From contig JANXTY010000070.1 of NCBI GenBank assembly GCA_025352145.1, forward strand, positions 1-64,000: a stretch of DNA of 64,000 nt. Direction: 5' to 3'. Each line of letters begins with the position of its first letter. The stretch's first letter is position 1. Position numbers and translations under genes: made by a program. This DNA is from Oxalobacteraceae bacterium. Its GTDB lineage: Bacteria > Pseudomonadota > Gammaproteobacteria > Burkholderiales > Burkholderiaceae_D. The notes under the pieces are model-generated. The model did no database searches. It saw only the letters and a list, made by a program, of their open reading frames with translations, and had not been told where the DNA came from. Below, piece by piece: positions 52,293 to 62,963 of this stretch.

Positions 52293-55200
52293 TCACTTGT
52301 CAATCAGTTGTGGTCCCCATTGTTCAAGAAATTTTTGCGCGGGCATCGGTCGGCTATACAAAAAACCTTGCGCAAAATTACAACCGTGTCGCACTAAGAA
52401 ACGCGCTTGTTCTTCAGTCTCGACTCCTTCTGCGATTACGGATAAATTCAAACTTTTGCCGAGCTGAATAATGGCGATGGCAATCGCCTCATCATTGGGG
52501 TCGGTCGAAATATCTTGAATAAAAGAACGGTCTATTTTGAGCGTTTGCACCGGCAACTGTTTCAGATAAGCCAGCGAAGAATAGCCCGTACCAAAATCAT
52601 CAATTGCCAAGCCGACGCCGATCGAAAACAAGCCATTAATAAAAGCCACTGAATCTCCGGTATTCATGATGACCGACTCCGTTACCTCCAGTTGAAGACA
52701 GTGCGGCGCTAGCCCAGTTTCTTCCAGAATAGTAGAAACCAATTCCACCACATTGCCACGTTCAAATTGCTTTACCGATAGATTGACCGCAATTTTCGGC
52801 ACATGCAGCCCTGCTTCTTGCCATCGTTTCATTTGAAGACACGACTCACGCAACACCCACGCACCGAGCTGATTAATGAATCCGCTATCTTCGGCAATCG
52901 GAATAAACTTGATCGGCGGTACCACACCCAATTCCGGGTGATGCCAGCGCGCCAGAGCCTCGACACCAATCAACTGCCCAGACTGGATATCCACTTGCGC
53001 TTGATAATCGAGAGAAATTTGGCCATATTCAATCGAATGACGTAACAGGCTTTCCAGCCGCAATTGTTTGACAGACTCGCCGACCATCTCGGGCGCATAA
53101 AAACGATAGGCATTGCGCCCATGCTCCTTAGACTGATACATAGCCACATCTGCATTGCGCATCAAAACATGCAGGTCATCGCCATCCATCGGGAATACAC
53201 TAATGCCGACACTGCATGTAACAAATAGCTCATGATTAGCGAGCATAAATGGCTTCTCGAATACTGCCATCATCTTTTTTGCGACCATGCCCGCGCCATA
53301 CGTTCCATCCACATCCTCAAGCAGCATGATGAATTCATCACCACCTAACCGCGCCAGTGTGTCACCAACACGTACCACTTCTGACAAGGCTGAAGAAACC
53401 TGCTTCAACAGCTCGTCGCCAACATGGTGGCCCAACGTATCATTAACATTTTTAAAGCGATCAAGATCAATGAATAACAGCGCCAACTGATTTTTTTCAC
53501 GTTTGGCGCGATGAATGGCATGCGTCAGGCGATCATTAAAAAGAAGTCTATTGGGCAAACCTGTGAGCGGGTCATGATGGGCCAAATGGTCGAGTTTTTC
53601 CTGCGCTTCTTTGAACAAGGTAATATCGCTGAAAACGCCGACATAATGCGTTCCATTTCCGTCTTCGTCACGCACTACGCTAATCGTTAACCACTCGAGA
53701 AACAACTCACCATTTTTCCGTCTGTTCCAAATTTCCCCGCGCCAAAATCCAGATTCACCTAAAGCGGCCCAAAGCGCTTCATAAAACATCGCGTCCTGCC
53801 GTCCCGATTTAAGAATAGCGGGGGTCTGTCCAACGGCCTCGTCTTCGGCAAAGCCTGTAATGGACGTAAATGCCGAATTGACCGCCACGATCTCCCCACG
53901 CAGATCGGTCACGATGACGCCATCAGTAATGTTCTCAAATACTTTAGCCGCCAACCGCAGCTTTTCTTCCGACCGCTTACGCGCCGAGATATCCGCAATG
54001 GCCCAAATACTACCGTCTTCGGGATGCGCCGAATCCATGGCGCATCCCTTTAATGTTCCCCAAAAAACTGAGCCATCTCTTCGCTTGTAAAGAAAATCAT
54101 CGCTGTAACTCTCACCTTTACTGATCGCAGCGTAGGCTTCTATGCTAACTTTGTCGAACACCTCTGACGTCGAATAGATATGCGCGCTACTTTTCCCCAC
54201 AATCTCTCTCGACTCATAATCGAACAGCGTTTCAAATTGACGATTCACCGAAATAATGACACGCCTTCGAACAAACATCACAGCAACCAGCACATTGTCG
54301 AGAATAACGGCCTGCTCTGTCAGCAATGCCTGTATTTGCATTTCATTGCGTTTACGCTCGGTGATATCCGCCAAAATTCCATCGACTTTTTTGATGGTGT
54401 CGTGTGGCTGGCCGCCTGGCTGACCACTCTCCAAAACCCAGCGTTCAGTGCCGAAGGCATCCAGAATGCGATATTCAATCTCATACGATTTATGTTCGCG
54501 CAATCTATCGGCAGCCTGCCGCTTGGCCTCAAAAATATCTTCGCGAAAAACTAAATTCTGCCAAACACGAGCCCCGCCTTGCATAAATTTTTCTGCAGGA
54601 TATCCAGAAATTTCTTCAATCGTATTGCTGACGAATTCAATTTGTCCCTCGCTGTTATAACGAAAAACAGCACCAGGCACTTGCATCACAATAGAACGAA
54701 AACGTTCTTCACGCTGTCCTGCATCATCGAATAAATGTCCGATTGCCACGCGCATTTGCTCCAGTTGACCACCGAGACGCCCCAGTTCGTCAAACCGCAA
54801 AAGATCGAGTCGCGCGTCAAAATCTCCCTTGGAAAGTCGATCGGAAAATCCCATCAATTTTCGGAGTGGCACAATTAAGCGCACATGCAAAAATAAAATA
54901 ATCAACAACAAAGAAACTGCCAATTGCGCTACGAGAATCGTCGCGTATGCCCACTGCTTATCGTGTAGCTCTTGCCGACTACTCGCATCCGTCATTTCGA
55001 TAAGAACGTGGCCAATACGATGGCCTTGCAAAATTACGTCGCGCTCGATACTGTAGATTTTTCCTAACGGATGATCAGAAATTTTCGATACTATAAAGTC
55101 GGCGTAGGTTGCATCGGTTACCCTGATTTGAAGCACAGCCGGATCCTGTTTAATCGACTCGACCAATGCACGCCCCGCATCAGGGTGCATGCTCCAGAGT

Positions 55201-55397
55201 GATTCCTGCATGCCCAAGGCGAGAATATTCGCGTATCGTTGCAAGGACGCATTGAGCGAGGTAAGTGCGCCATTCTGTTCTCGCACACCGATCAATAAAT
55301 AGCTACCAATAAAGGCAGGAATGACCAGTCCACCAACGACGACCAGTAACAGGGTGCCGTAAATGGAACGCAATTGATGTTGGAATCGTATTAGCAT
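52293..55397 (-). CDS. Membrane sensor with HAMP, PAS, GGDEF and EAL domains
   Basis: A 1034-residue c-di-GMP turnover protein in the inner membrane. Order: TM1 (about 12-37); periplasmic sensor (about 40-150); TM2 (about 152-172); HAMP (RLIVPLRKLMGFSDRL); three PAS domains (about 230-600, with RFRSIVMQVPGAVFRYNSEG, AVMFVRRRVIISVNRQF, FENITDGVIVTDLRGEI); GGDEF with an intact RLGGDEF near 682 (diguanylate cyclase); and EAL with GVEALARWHH near 812, DDFGTGYSSLAYL and EGVE. Both catalytic halves look complete, so it may be bifunctional or conditionally switched. It is monocistronic with its own terminator. Confidence 0.94.
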   Translation of the reverse strand: MLIRFQHQLRSIYGTLLLVVVGGLVIPAFIGSYLLIGVREQNGALTSLNASLQRYANILALGMQESLWSMHPDAGRALVESIKQDPAVLQIRVTDATYADFIVSKISDHPLGKIYSIERDVILQGHRIGHVLIEMTDASSRQELHDKQWAYATILVAQLAVSLLLIILFLHVRLIVPLRKLMGFSDRLSKGDFDARLDLLRFDELGRLGGQLEQMRVAIGHLFDDAGQREERFRSIVMQVPGAVFRYNSEGQIEFVSNTIEEISGYPAEKFMQGGARVWQNLVFREDIFEAKRQAADRLREHKSYEIEYRILDAFGTERWVLESGQPGGQPHDTIKKVDGILADITERKRNEMQIQALLTEQAVILDNVLVAVMFVRRRVIISVNRQFETLFDYESREIVGKSSAHIYSTSEVFDKVSIEAYAAISKGESYSDDFLYKRRDGSVFWGTLKGCAMDSAHPEDGSIWAIADISARKRSEEKLRLAAKVFENITDGVIVTDLRGEIVAVNSAFTSITGFAEDEAVGQTPAILKSGRQDAMFYEALWAALGESGFWRGEIWNRRKNGELFLEWLTISVVRDEDGNGTHYVGVFSDITLFKEAQEKLDHLAHHDPLTGLPNRLLFNDRLTHAIHRAKREKNQLALLFIDLDRFKNVNDTLGHHVGDELLKQVSSALSEVVRVGDTLARLGGDEFIMLLEDVDGTYGAGMVAKKMMAVFEKPFMLANHELFVTCSVGISVFPMDGDDLHVLMRNADVAMYQSKEHGRNAYRFYAPEMVGESVKQLRLESLLRHSIEYGQISLDYQAQVDIQSGQLIGVEALARWHHPELGVVPPIKFIPIAEDSGFINQLGAWVLRESCLQMKRWQEAGLHVPKIAVNLSVKQFERGNVVELVSTILEETGLAPHCLQLEVTESVIMNTGDSVAFINGLFSIGVGLAIDDFGTGYSSLAYLKQLPVQTLKIDRSFIQDISTDPNDEAIAIAIIQLGKSLNLSVIAEGVETEEQARFLVRHGCNFAQGFLYSRPMPAQKFLEQWGPQLIDK

Positions 55398-55630
55398 TCA
55401 AGATGCTTGAGAAATCAATCAGATTAAATTACCTTTGCTCCATAATGGCACCAAGCATCTTGCCCAAATCCGTACTGAAGCAGTTTATTAGATTATGCCT
55501 TAAACGTTCCCTAATACCGTTTATACCTTGCTCATTCGCTTAAAATAGATTGACGTGGTCTCGCTTAGAGAGATCAACAAAACTACGGCGACTTTGCTAT
55601 CATCCATCCACTTTCCCACAGGAGTCCCCA

Positions 55631-56137
55631 ATGACCATATCCATGTACGCTACCTCCATTCCCGTTTTCAAGCAAATTCTCGGCAGCCTGTCCTCTATAC
55701 TAGATAAAGCGGAATTGCACATCGCCGAAAAAAAAATAGAACCCAGCGCGCTGCTACAAGCACGCCTGTATCCAGATATGTTTGCTTTCTCACGCCAGAT
55801 TCAAATCGCCGCCGACTTCGCTAAAGGTGCATCTGCTCGGCTAGCAGGAGTTGAGGTACCCAAATATGAAGACAACGAACAAAGTTTTCCAGAATTAAAA
55901 GCACGCATTGCCAAAACAATCGCCTTTCTTGATACCCTCACCACAGACCAGATCAATGGTAGCGAGGAGCGCGACATCATGACCAGCGCCGGGGCCAACG
56001 CCAAGCAATTTAAAGGTCAAGTTTATCTTCTGCACTATGCGCTGCCTCATTTTTATTTTCACGCTTCAACAGCTTACGCAATTTTGCGCCATAACGGTAT
56101 CGAGATTGGCAAAAAGAACTTTATTGGGTCTTTTTAA
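55631..56137 (+). CDS. DUF1993 family protein
   Basis: A 168-residue protein of DUF1993, a DinB-like four-helix-bundle group. Visible: MTISMYATSIPVFKQILGSL, LYPDMFAFSRQIQIAADFAK, FPELKARIAKTIAFLDTL, VYLLHYALPHFYFHASTAYA and ILRHNGIEIGKKNFIG. The start has GGAG 8 bases upstream; the 27 codons before it are not family-like. Metal binding through the HxxxH-type C-terminal His (LPHFYFH) is possible by analogy with DinB folds. Role unknown. Confidence 0.9.
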   Translation: MTISMYATSIPVFKQILGSLSSILDKAELHIAEKKIEPSALLQARLYPDMFAFSRQIQIAADFAKGASARLAGVEVPKYEDNEQSFPELKARIAKTIAFLDTLTTDQINGSEERDIMTSAGANAKQFKGQVYLLHYALPHFYFHASTAYAILRHNGIEIGKKNFIGSF

Positions 56138-56221
56138 TACCAGAAATTTTATTATTCATTAATTTTTTGTACCGCTTGAGATCAAGATAATCTCCACTCC
56201 CCACCTCCCGCCGGAATCATT

Positions 56222-56827
56222 ATGGACATCGATCCCCTAGAAACCATCGATTCGTTAGAAGAATCAAAAAACGCTGATCGCGCCTCGATGCGCCTCAATA
56301 TGTTCGTCGCCATTACGGTCGCCATGCTCGCAACTTTTATGGGTATCTGCAAAGTGAAAGACGATAATATCGTCCAGGGCATGCAGCAAGCCCAAGCGAA
56401 CAAACTTGATCATTGGGCCTTTTATCAAGCCCGCAATATCCGGGAGGAAATCGCAAAATCGACTAGTGTCCAATTGCGCCTGGCAGCCGCATCGCATACG
56501 GGCGCTGAAAAGCAAGCCTATCAAGACGCTATTACAAGCTATGACCAAATAGCGGCGGAGCAGTCGCGCAAAAAAGAAGACCTCAAGGCTCAGGCAGACC
56601 AGGATCAAAAAGATTACGATGCTGCCAATTTCAAGGATGATCAGTTTGATCTGTCGGATGCGCTGATTGCTATCGCGATTTCTCTGCTAGCCGTGACCGC
56701 ACTAACGCGTCAAAAATGGTTGTACTGGACCGCCTTGATACCCACAGGATTGGGCGTCTATATGGGGCTGGCCGGACTACTAGGTTGGCACGTTCATCCC
56801 GAGACGTTGATCCGGTTATTATCCTAG
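56222..56827 (+). CDS. DUF4337 family membrane protein
   Basis: A 201-residue protein with one N-terminal membrane helix (MFVAITVAMLATFMGICKV) after a short acidic tail, a polar helical region (about 50-140, HWAFYQARNIREEIAKSTSV and many Lys/Gln/Asp), and two C-terminal helices (DALIAIAISLLAVTALTR, TALIPTGLGVYMGLAGLLGW). This is the DUF4337 pattern. GGAAT stands before the start. The stop codon overlaps repeat copy B. Function unknown. Confidence 0.87.
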   Translation: MDIDPLETIDSLEESKNADRASMRLNMFVAITVAMLATFMGICKVKDDNIVQGMQQAQANKLDHWAFYQARNIREEIAKSTSVQLRLAAASHTGAEKQAYQDAITSYDQIAAEQSRKKEDLKAQADQDQKDYDAANFKDDQFDLSDALIAIAISLLAVTALTRQKWLYWTALIPTGLGVYMGLAGLLGWHVHPETLIRLLS

Positions 56828-56862
56828 CCCGACCTTTGCATCCTTCAGGGATAATCGCGCAG
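56824..56862 (+). repeat. Dispersed repeat, copy B
   Basis: CTAGCCCGACCTTTGCA, starting within the stop codon of the DUF4337 gene, is followed by ten variable bases and ATAATCGCGCAG. Matches copy A at 42567 over 17 and 12 bases without mismatch. An 8-bp tandem duplication (TTTCTGAA, 56884-56899) lies just beyond. Confidence 0.7.
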
Positions 56863-56998
56863 GAGTTGGATTGATCAGGAGATTTTCTGAATTTCTGAAG
56901 GAGCGTGGCGTTGTTCTACCGGCTGACGGAAGAAAATTTTTCTATAAAAAAGACAACCGAAGACTCGCTTAATCTATACAAAAGTCAGACGAATGCAC

Positions 56999-57184
56999 TT
57001 ATGAATTGCGCCGTGGATAACCATCTGCAGTGATCCGTAGCCACACGCGCTCTTTTTCCGGCTCTGTCATGAATACCCAGTTCGCGACCTCTGCCACAGT
57101 TCGACCACAGCCCCGGCATACATCGTCGAACGTAGTCGAACAAACTGCGACACAGGGGGTGTCTGAACGACGGCTATTTTGCAT
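56999..57184 (-). CDS. DUF1289 family small Cys-rich protein
   Basis: A 61-residue protein with the DUF1289 pattern: SDTPCVAVCSTTFDDVCRGC, GRTVAEVANWVFMTEPEKER and VWLRI. Four Cys in C-x3-C-x7-C-x2-C arrangement probably bind a metal ion. The start at 57184 matches the usual short family N-terminus; the 59-residue in-frame extension upstream is Cys-rich but not family-like. No clear ribosome site. Divergent from the MFS transporter gene. Confidence 0.82.
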   Translation of the reverse strand: MQNSRRSDTPCVAVCSTTFDDVCRGCGRTVAEVANWVFMTEPEKERVWLRITADGYPRRNS

Positions 57185-57414
57185 AAGTAAAAATGATCTA
57201 AAAAATGGGTAGGAGAAGCTTATTCCAGCGCATACCGGACAGGAGAGCATATCGCATGATTGCAGACAAGGCTCTAATACCCTCTGCACTGACCTCTTTG
57301 CATCTAAACGAATAGAACATGGGCTGATTATAAGTGAGTGACAGTGCAATTGATGCAGCACCTTCTCATCGGGCAGATCACCGGCATCATGCTACCGACC
57401 CATTTAGATAAAAA

Positions 57415-58599
57415 ATGATCCTCCATAAATTTCCTATTCTGCGTCAAATTCCACCAAGTATTTGGGCCTTGGGTTTCGTCAGTCTATTGATGGATATTTC
57501 CTCTGAAATGATCCATAGCCTGCTCCCCATTTATATGGTGAGCACATTGGGCGCCAGTGTTTTTGTAATCGGCCTGATCGAGGGGATAGCGGAGGCAACA
57601 GCGCTCATTGTTAAAATATTCTCTGGAGTACTGAGCGATTATCTCGGCAAACGCAAAACATTGGCTATTATCGGCTACAGCCTAGGCGCATTGACCAAAC
57701 CCATTTTTGCCCTTGCATCGAGTACAGGCATCATTCTGGCGGCCCGTATGCTAGACCGCGTCGGCAAAGGTATCCGAGGTGCACCGCGCGACGCTCTGGT
57801 GGCCGATATTGCGCCACCCCATTTGCTGGGAGCTGCATTCGGTTTACGTCAATCACTCGACACAGTTGGCGCATTCCTCGGTCCTTTATTGGCGATAGGC
57901 TTAATGCTTTGGTGGGCCAACGATTTTCGCGCTATTTTCTGGGTAGCCGTTATTCCCGGATTCCTCGCAGTCGCTCTCTTGATTTTTGGCGTACGCGAAC
58001 CAGAAAAAAATGCGGATGCGACCAAGCGCTACAATCCCATCCAATGGGCAAATCTAAAACGATTAGGCAGAGCATACTGGTGGGTGGTATCGATAGGCGC
58101 ACTAATTACTATGGCGCGCTTTAGCGAAGCATTTTTGGTGCTACGCGCGATGCAAGGTGGGTTGGCAATGGCATGGATACCCATCATTATGGTCATCATG
58201 AATATCGTCTACGCACTCTCGGCCTACCCATTTGGCAAACTATCTGACAAACTCGGTCCGAAAAAAATATTGACGCTCGGTTTGGTCGTTCTAATCATTG
58301 CGGAAATCATTCTGGCCTATAGCAACAGCTGGCCCATTGTGATCATCGGTGTGGTGCTATGGGGCTTACATATGGGTCTGACACAGGGACTGCTCGCTGC
58401 GATGGTCGCCAAAATAGCTCCCGAAGACTTACGTGGAACCGCCTTCGGCGTTTTTAATCTGATATGCGGACTGACCATGTTAATCGCCAGCCCCTTGGCT
58501 GGGTTGCTGTGGGTTAAATTCGGGGCCGCATTTAGCTTTTATTCCGGTGCCGTATTTTGCGTGATGGCACTGATCGCGATAAAACTCAATGCAAATTAA
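57415..58599 (+). CDS. MFS transporter
   Basis: A 394-residue twelve-helix major facilitator. The first loop has LMDISSEMIHSLLPIYMVST and the loop 2-3 motif SDYLGKRKTLAIIGY (motif A type). RMLDRVGKGIRGAPRDALVA is a conserved block of the YfcJ/YajR-like drug-transporter group in which LMDxSSEM is typical. The second half contains YPFGKLSDKLGPKKILTLG, the repeated motif A. The substrate is unknown. There is no good Shine-Dalgarno; an A-rich stretch precedes the ATG. Confidence 0.9.
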   Translation: MILHKFPILRQIPPSIWALGFVSLLMDISSEMIHSLLPIYMVSTLGASVFVIGLIEGIAEATALIVKIFSGVLSDYLGKRKTLAIIGYSLGALTKPIFALASSTGIILAARMLDRVGKGIRGAPRDALVADIAPPHLLGAAFGLRQSLDTVGAFLGPLLAIGLMLWWANDFRAIFWVAVIPGFLAVALLIFGVREPEKNADATKRYNPIQWANLKRLGRAYWWVVSIGALITMARFSEAFLVLRAMQGGLAMAWIPIIMVIMNIVYALSAYPFGKLSDKLGPKKILTLGLVVLIIAEIILAYSNSWPIVIIGVVLWGLHMGLTQGLLAAMVAKIAPEDLRGTAFGVFNLICGLTMLIASPLAGLLWVKFGAAFSFYSGAVFCVMALIAIKLNAN

Positions 58600-58698
58600 C
58601 ATCCTCAGCATATTTGATCGTCCCATCACACATTAACGGATGTGATGAAACGGCCTATATTTGAAGGAAGTTCAGCCAGCTATGACCGAAAAAACTAA

Positions 58699-60036
58699 CT
58701 AAACAAAAATCTTATCTGCAATCCGTTTTGCCATCGCTTGCGCATGCACCGCATTTTCGGCTTCTACCATCACCCTGATGAGCGACTCGGTACCGGAGGC
58801 GCGAATTAATACCCGGCCGGTGTCACCCAGCTCACCTTCCACATTTTCTTTTTCCGAGACCATCGCTGCATTTTTTTTCCAGTCGAATCCAGCAGTAACT
58901 TTCACGTTGATCAAGGTCTGCGGATAGAGCGTGAGTTCGCGCACGCATTCTGCCAGGGTCTTGCCGCTGCGTTTCAAGGCGGACAGCACTTGCAATGCCG
59001 ACACAATGCCATCGCCGGTGGTGTGCTTGTCGAGGCATAGCAAGTGGCCCGATCCCTCGCCACCGAGCAGCCAGCCACGTTCTTGCAAGACTTCCAGCAC
59101 GTAACGATCGCCCACCTTGGCGCGGGCGAAATCGAGGCCCATTTTCTTGAATTTGACTTCTAACGCCATGTTGGTCATCAGTGTACCGACCACGCCAGCC
59201 ACAGGCCCAGTGGCGATACGGTCCATGACCATCATGTACAGCAGCTCGTCACCGTTATAGATGCGCCCTGCCGCATCAACCATGATGAGCCGGTCAGCGT
59301 CGCCGTCAAGCGCAATGCCAAGATCGGCGTGGTTGGCACGCACGGCCAGCGCCAGTGCGTCCGGTGTAGTGGCACCGAAGCCGTCATTGATGTTGAAGCC
59401 GTTGGGCTGATTACCGATGGCGATGACTTCTGCGCCCAGTTCGTGGAATACGTGCGGCGCGATGTGATAGGCCGCCCCATGTGCGCAGTCAACAACCATT
59501 TTGAGACCGCGCAAGTCGAGTTCATTGGGGAAAGTGCTTTTACAAAATTCAATATAGCGGCCTTCTGCATCATCTAGCCGTTTTGCCCGGCCCAGCTTTT
59601 CTGCTGCAACACATTCCATAGGCACCTCAAGCGCAGCCTCGATAGCTAATTCCACGGCATCAGGCAGCTTGTTGCCGGACGCTGAGAAAAATTTGATGCC
59701 GTTGTCTTGGTAGGGATTATGGGACGCCGAAATAACCACTCCCGCAGACAAGCGCAACGCGCGGGTCAGATAAGCAATCGCGGGCGTCGGCATAGGCCCG
59801 GACAACATGACATCTACGCCGGCAGCAGCGAAGCCCGCTTCCAGTGCAGCCTCCAGCATGTAGCCGGAAATACGCGTGTCTTTACCGATGAGGACAGTGG
59901 GCTTAGCCGTAGCGGTTGCCGATTGTGCGAGTACTTTTCCTGCGGCATATCCAAGCCGCATCACAAAATCGGGCGTGATCGGCACAGTGCCGACGCACCC
60001 GCGAATACCATCGGTACCAAAATATTTACGTGACAT
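58699..60036 (-). CDS. glmM: Phosphoglucosamine mutase
   Basis: A 445-residue enzyme converting glucosamine-6-phosphate to glucosamine-1-phosphate for UDP-GlcNAc synthesis. The N-terminus [10 protein letters not shown], phosphoserine loop [12 protein letters not shown] with Ser105, metal loop [13 protein letters not shown], sugar-binding GGEGSGHLL and phosphate loop [15 protein letters not shown] are all intact. AGGAAG precedes the ATG. It follows folP by 75 bp on the same strand, in the conserved rlmE-ftsH-folP-glmM order. Confidence 0.97.
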   Translation of the reverse strand: MSRKYFGTDGIRGCVGTVPITPDFVMRLGYAAGKVLAQSATATAKPTVLIGKDTRISGYMLEAALEAGFAAAGVDVMLSGPMPTPAIAYLTRALRLSAGVVISASHNPYQDNGIKFFSASGNKLPDAVELAIEAALEVPMECVAAEKLGRAKRLDDAEGRYIEFCKSTFPNELDLRGLKMVVDCAHGAAYHIAPHVFHELGAEVIAIGNQPNGFNINDGFGATTPDALALAVRANHADLGIALDGDADRLIMVDAAGRIYNGDELLYMMVMDRIATGPVAGVVGTLMTNMALEVKFKKMGLDFARAKVGDRYVLEVLQERGWLLGGEGSGHLLCLDKHTTGDGIVSALQVLSALKRSGKTLAECVRELTLYPQTLINVKVTAGFDWKKNAAMVSEKENVEGELGDTGRVLIRASGTESLIRVMVEAENAVHAQAMAKRIADKIFV

Positions 60037-60111
60037 GCTTCTTCCTTATTTTTCTGTTCCTAACCGTGTTTTGGATCAACATCGGCTGTCGCCCGAATTA
60101 CTTTTTCTCGA

Positions 60112-60978
60112 TTAGCCCACCGCTTGCCATACCTTCAAAGCATCCACCGTTTCCGCCACATCATGTACGCGCAAAATTTGCGCGCCGTGCGCTATCGCAA
60201 CCAAACCAGCGGCTAGGCTCCCTGCAAGACGGTCTTCCACCAATTTCCCCGTGATGGTACCAATCATCGATTTGCGCGACAAGCCTGCCAATAGCGGCAA
60301 ATCCAGTTCTGTCTGGATACGTCCAATATTTTTGAGCAGAGTCAGGTTGTGCTCCAGTGTTTTCCCAAAACCGAAACCGGGGTCGATGCACAACCGCGAC
60401 CGCTCGACGCCGACCAATGCCAGCTCGGCAACGCGTTCATGCAAGAACTCGATGACTTCCCGAACCACGTCCTCATACTGAGGATGCAATTGCATCGTCA
60501 ATGGATCGCTTTGCATGTGCATGATACAGAGTGCGCAATCGCTCTCGCTGACAATGCGCAACACATTATCACTGTGATCGTTGTGATCAGCGCGATCGCG
60601 ACGAAAACCATGAATATCGTTAATCATATCCACTCCCGCCATCATCGCTTCGCGCATCACTTCTGGTTTGGTAGTATCAATGGATATGGGCTTACCGCAA
60701 TCGCGCAGGGCATATAACACCGGCATGACTCGGCGCAGCTCTTCATCGATCGGCAATGACTTGGCTCCCGGCCTGCTGGACTCGCCACCGACATCAATAA
60801 TGTCAACACCATCGGCAATCATTTGCTCTGCATGCGATAACGCTGCCTCCAACGAATAAAATTGCCCTCCGTCAGAAAATGAATCCGGCGTCACATTCAG
60901 CACGCCCATTACCAGCGGCCTTGCCCCTTCGCCACGCAAGGGGAATCGGTAACGTCCGCAATTGAAGTACTGTCGCAT
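60112..60978 (-). CDS. folP: Dihydropteroate synthase
   Basis: A 288-residue folate-pathway enzyme joining p-aminobenzoate to dihydropterin pyrophosphate, the sulfonamide target. Signatures: VMGVLNVTPDSFSDGGQF, DIIDVGGESSRPGAKSLP, ISIDTTKPEVMREAMMAGVD, CIDPGFGFGKTLEHNL and AGLSRKSMIGTITG. A full-length TIM barrel with no resistance-type insertion seen near the PDSFSDGG loop. A terminator lies between ftsH and this gene, so it probably has its own promoter within about 100 bp or depends on read-through. Confidence 0.96.
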   Translation of the reverse strand: MRQYFNCGRYRFPLRGEGARPLVMGVLNVTPDSFSDGGQFYSLEAALSHAEQMIADGVDIIDVGGESSRPGAKSLPIDEELRRVMPVLYALRDCGKPISIDTTKPEVMREAMMAGVDMINDIHGFRRDRADHNDHSDNVLRIVSESDCALCIMHMQSDPLTMQLHPQYEDVVREVIEFLHERVAELALVGVERSRLCIDPGFGFGKTLEHNLTLLKNIGRIQTELDLPLLAGLSRKSMIGTITGKLVEDRLAGSLAAGLVAIAHGAQILRVHDVAETVDALKVWQAVG

Positions 60979-60994
60979 CGACTGTATTTTACAA

Positions 60995-61025
60995 ATAAAA
61001 AGGGTGAGAACAGATTCTCACCCTT
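60995..61025 (-). terminator. Terminator between ftsH and folP
   Basis: A perfect 11-bp stem AAGGGTGAGAA / TTCTCACCCTT with a four-base loop (61000-61025), followed on the minus strand by TTTTTATTT. It lies 55 bp after the ftsH stop and just ahead of folP. Confidence 0.9.
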
Positions 61026-61079
61026 GACTTGATCATGACTTGAGCAAATAGACTTAATCAGATAAAAACTACACCAGAA

Positions 61080-62963
61080 TCATGCCGGAGCAGTTGCACT
61101 CGGCGAGATGTCTCCCGGCTTGTTATCCGAAGTAGGCCGTTTTGCGGGAATCCCTGTCTTGGGCAAGCGTGGCTCACGTCCTTCCATGATGTCGTTGATC
61201 TGGTCGGCGTCAATCGTTTCCCACTCTAATAACGCCTTGGCCATGACTTCAACCTTGTCGCGATTCTCCTCCAACAATTTGCGAGAGAGCGCATATTGTG
61301 TGTCAAGAATATTCCGAATTTCGGCATCGACTTTTTGTTGCGTCACTTCGGATATCGTTTTAGAGGCGCCACCAAAAAATCCTTCATTTTGACTGTCTTC
61401 GTAAACCATCACGCCCATGCTGTCCGACATACCGAAACGGGTCACCATAGAACGCGCCAACTTGGTAGCGCGCGAAAAATCGTTGGATGCACCGGTAGAC
61501 ATCTGACCGACGAAAATTTCCTCAGCGATCCGGCCGCCAAACAAAATAGAAATTTCCTCCAGCATTTTATCTTTGTATCCGCTAAGCTGGTCATGCTCAG
61601 GTAATTGCCACGTCAGGCCAAGCGCCCAACCGCGTGGCATGATGGTCACTTTATGCACCGGATCGGCCTTCGGCAACAGCTTGGCCACTACTGCATGGCC
61701 TGATTCGTGGTACGCCGTATTGCGCCGCTCCTCTTCACGCATAACCATGGATTTACGCTCAGGGCCCATGTAAATCTTATCTTTTGCATCTTCAAAATCC
61801 TGCATCTCCACCAGACGCTTATTACGGCGCGCTGCGAACAAGGCTGCCTCGTTGACAAGATTAGCCAAATCCGCGCCGGAGAAACCCGGAGTGCCGCGCG
61901 CCAGAATATCTGCCTTCACATCAGGAGCTATAGGCACTTTACGCATATGCACCAAAAGAATTTGTTCCCGTCCGCGAATATCGGGCAATCCGACCATCAC
62001 CTGACGGTCAAAACGACCAGGGCGCAGCAGCGCTTTATCGAGGACATCTGCGCGATTAGTCGCTGCAACCACAATGACACCGGAACTAGCTTCGAAGCCA
62101 TCCATCTCCACTAGCAACTGATTCAGTGTTTGTTCACGTTCGTCGTTGCCGCCACCCATGCCCGCACCACGCTGACGTCCGACGGCATCAATTTCATCAA
62201 TAAAAATAATACAGGGCGATTGTTTTTTCGCGTTTTCAAACATATCGCGCACACGGGACGCACCCACACCCACAAACATCTCGACAAAATCAGAGCCGGA
62301 AATTGAGAAAAAAGGGACTTTCGCTTCACCGGCAATCGCACGCGCCAATAAGGTTTTGCCTGTACCGGGAGGGCCCACCATCAACACACCGCGAGGAATA
62401 CGTCCTCCCAATTTTTGGAACTTGGTTGGATCGCGCAAGAAATCGACAATCTCATTAACTTCTTCTTTGGCCTCATCGCAACCCGCAACATCAGCAAAAG
62501 TGACCGTATTATTACTTTCGTCCACCATTTTCGCTTTGGATTTACCAAATGAAAATGCACCGCCTTTACCGCCACCTTGCATTTGGCGCATAAAAAATAT
62601 CCACACGCCAATCAATAGCAACATCGGAAACCATGAGATAAACACCTGCTGCAAAAAGGACGCTTCTTCAGGTGGTTTGATGTCGAAACGAACACCATTG
62701 TCACGCAAATCACCAATCAAGCCCCGATCCAGAAGGGTAGCTGTCGCCCTCACTCTATCGCCATCGGTTTTGGTCGCGGTAATCACCGCGCCTTCGATCA
62801 CAACATCTTTGATGCGCTTGGCTTTTACTTCGTCGAGCAAATCAGAATAGGCGATGGGCTTCACTCCACCCGAAGCACCGTGCCCGTCAAAGTTTTTGAA
62901 AACCATGAACAGAACCAGAGCAACGACCACCCAGATAGCGGCTTTGGGAAACATATTATTCAC
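61080..62963 (-). CDS. ftsH: ATP-dependent zinc metalloprotease FtsH
   Basis: A 627-residue membrane-bound AAA+ protease that degrades membrane proteins and regulators such as LpxC. Two N-terminal helices flank a small periplasmic domain ([17 protein letters not shown] and [18 protein letters not shown]). The AAA module has Walker [18 protein letters not shown], Walker [13 protein letters not shown] and the [22 protein letters not shown]; the protease has HESGHAVV with zinc His pair. The start is a GTG at 62963 with AAGGAG 6 bases upstream; an ATG three codons later lacks proper spacing. The C-terminus is Pro/Ala-rich and flexible. Confidence 0.96.
   Translation of the reverse strand: MNNMFPKAAIWVVVALVLFMVFKNFDGHGASGGVKPIAYSDLLDEVKAKRIKDVVIEGAVITATKTDGDRVRATATLLDRGLIGDLRDNGVRFDIKPPEEASFLQQVFISWFPMLLLIGVWIFFMRQMQGGGKGGAFSFGKSKAKMVDESNNTVTFADVAGCDEAKEEVNEIVDFLRDPTKFQKLGGRIPRGVLMVGPPGTGKTLLARAIAGEAKVPFFSISGSDFVEMFVGVGASRVRDMFENAKKQSPCIIFIDEIDAVGRQRGAGMGGGNDEREQTLNQLLVEMDGFEASSGVIVVAATNRADVLDKALLRPGRFDRQVMVGLPDIRGREQILLVHMRKVPIAPDVKADILARGTPGFSGADLANLVNEAALFAARRNKRLVEMQDFEDAKDKIYMGPERKSMVMREEERRNTAYHESGHAVVAKLLPKADPVHKVTIMPRGWALGLTWQLPEHDQLSGYKDKMLEEISILFGGRIAEEIFVGQMSTGASNDFSRATKLARSMVTRFGMSDSMGVMVYEDSQNEGFFGGASKTISEVTQQKVDAEIRNILDTQYALSRKLLEENRDKVEVMAKALLEWETIDADQINDIMEGREPRLPKTGIPAKRPTSDNKPGDISPSATAPA

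Noticed and set aside
58624-58647. CATCACA/TGTGATG inverted repeat after the MFS gene as a terminator
   Set aside because: No T-run follows on the plus strand and the loop is ten bases; too weak to call.
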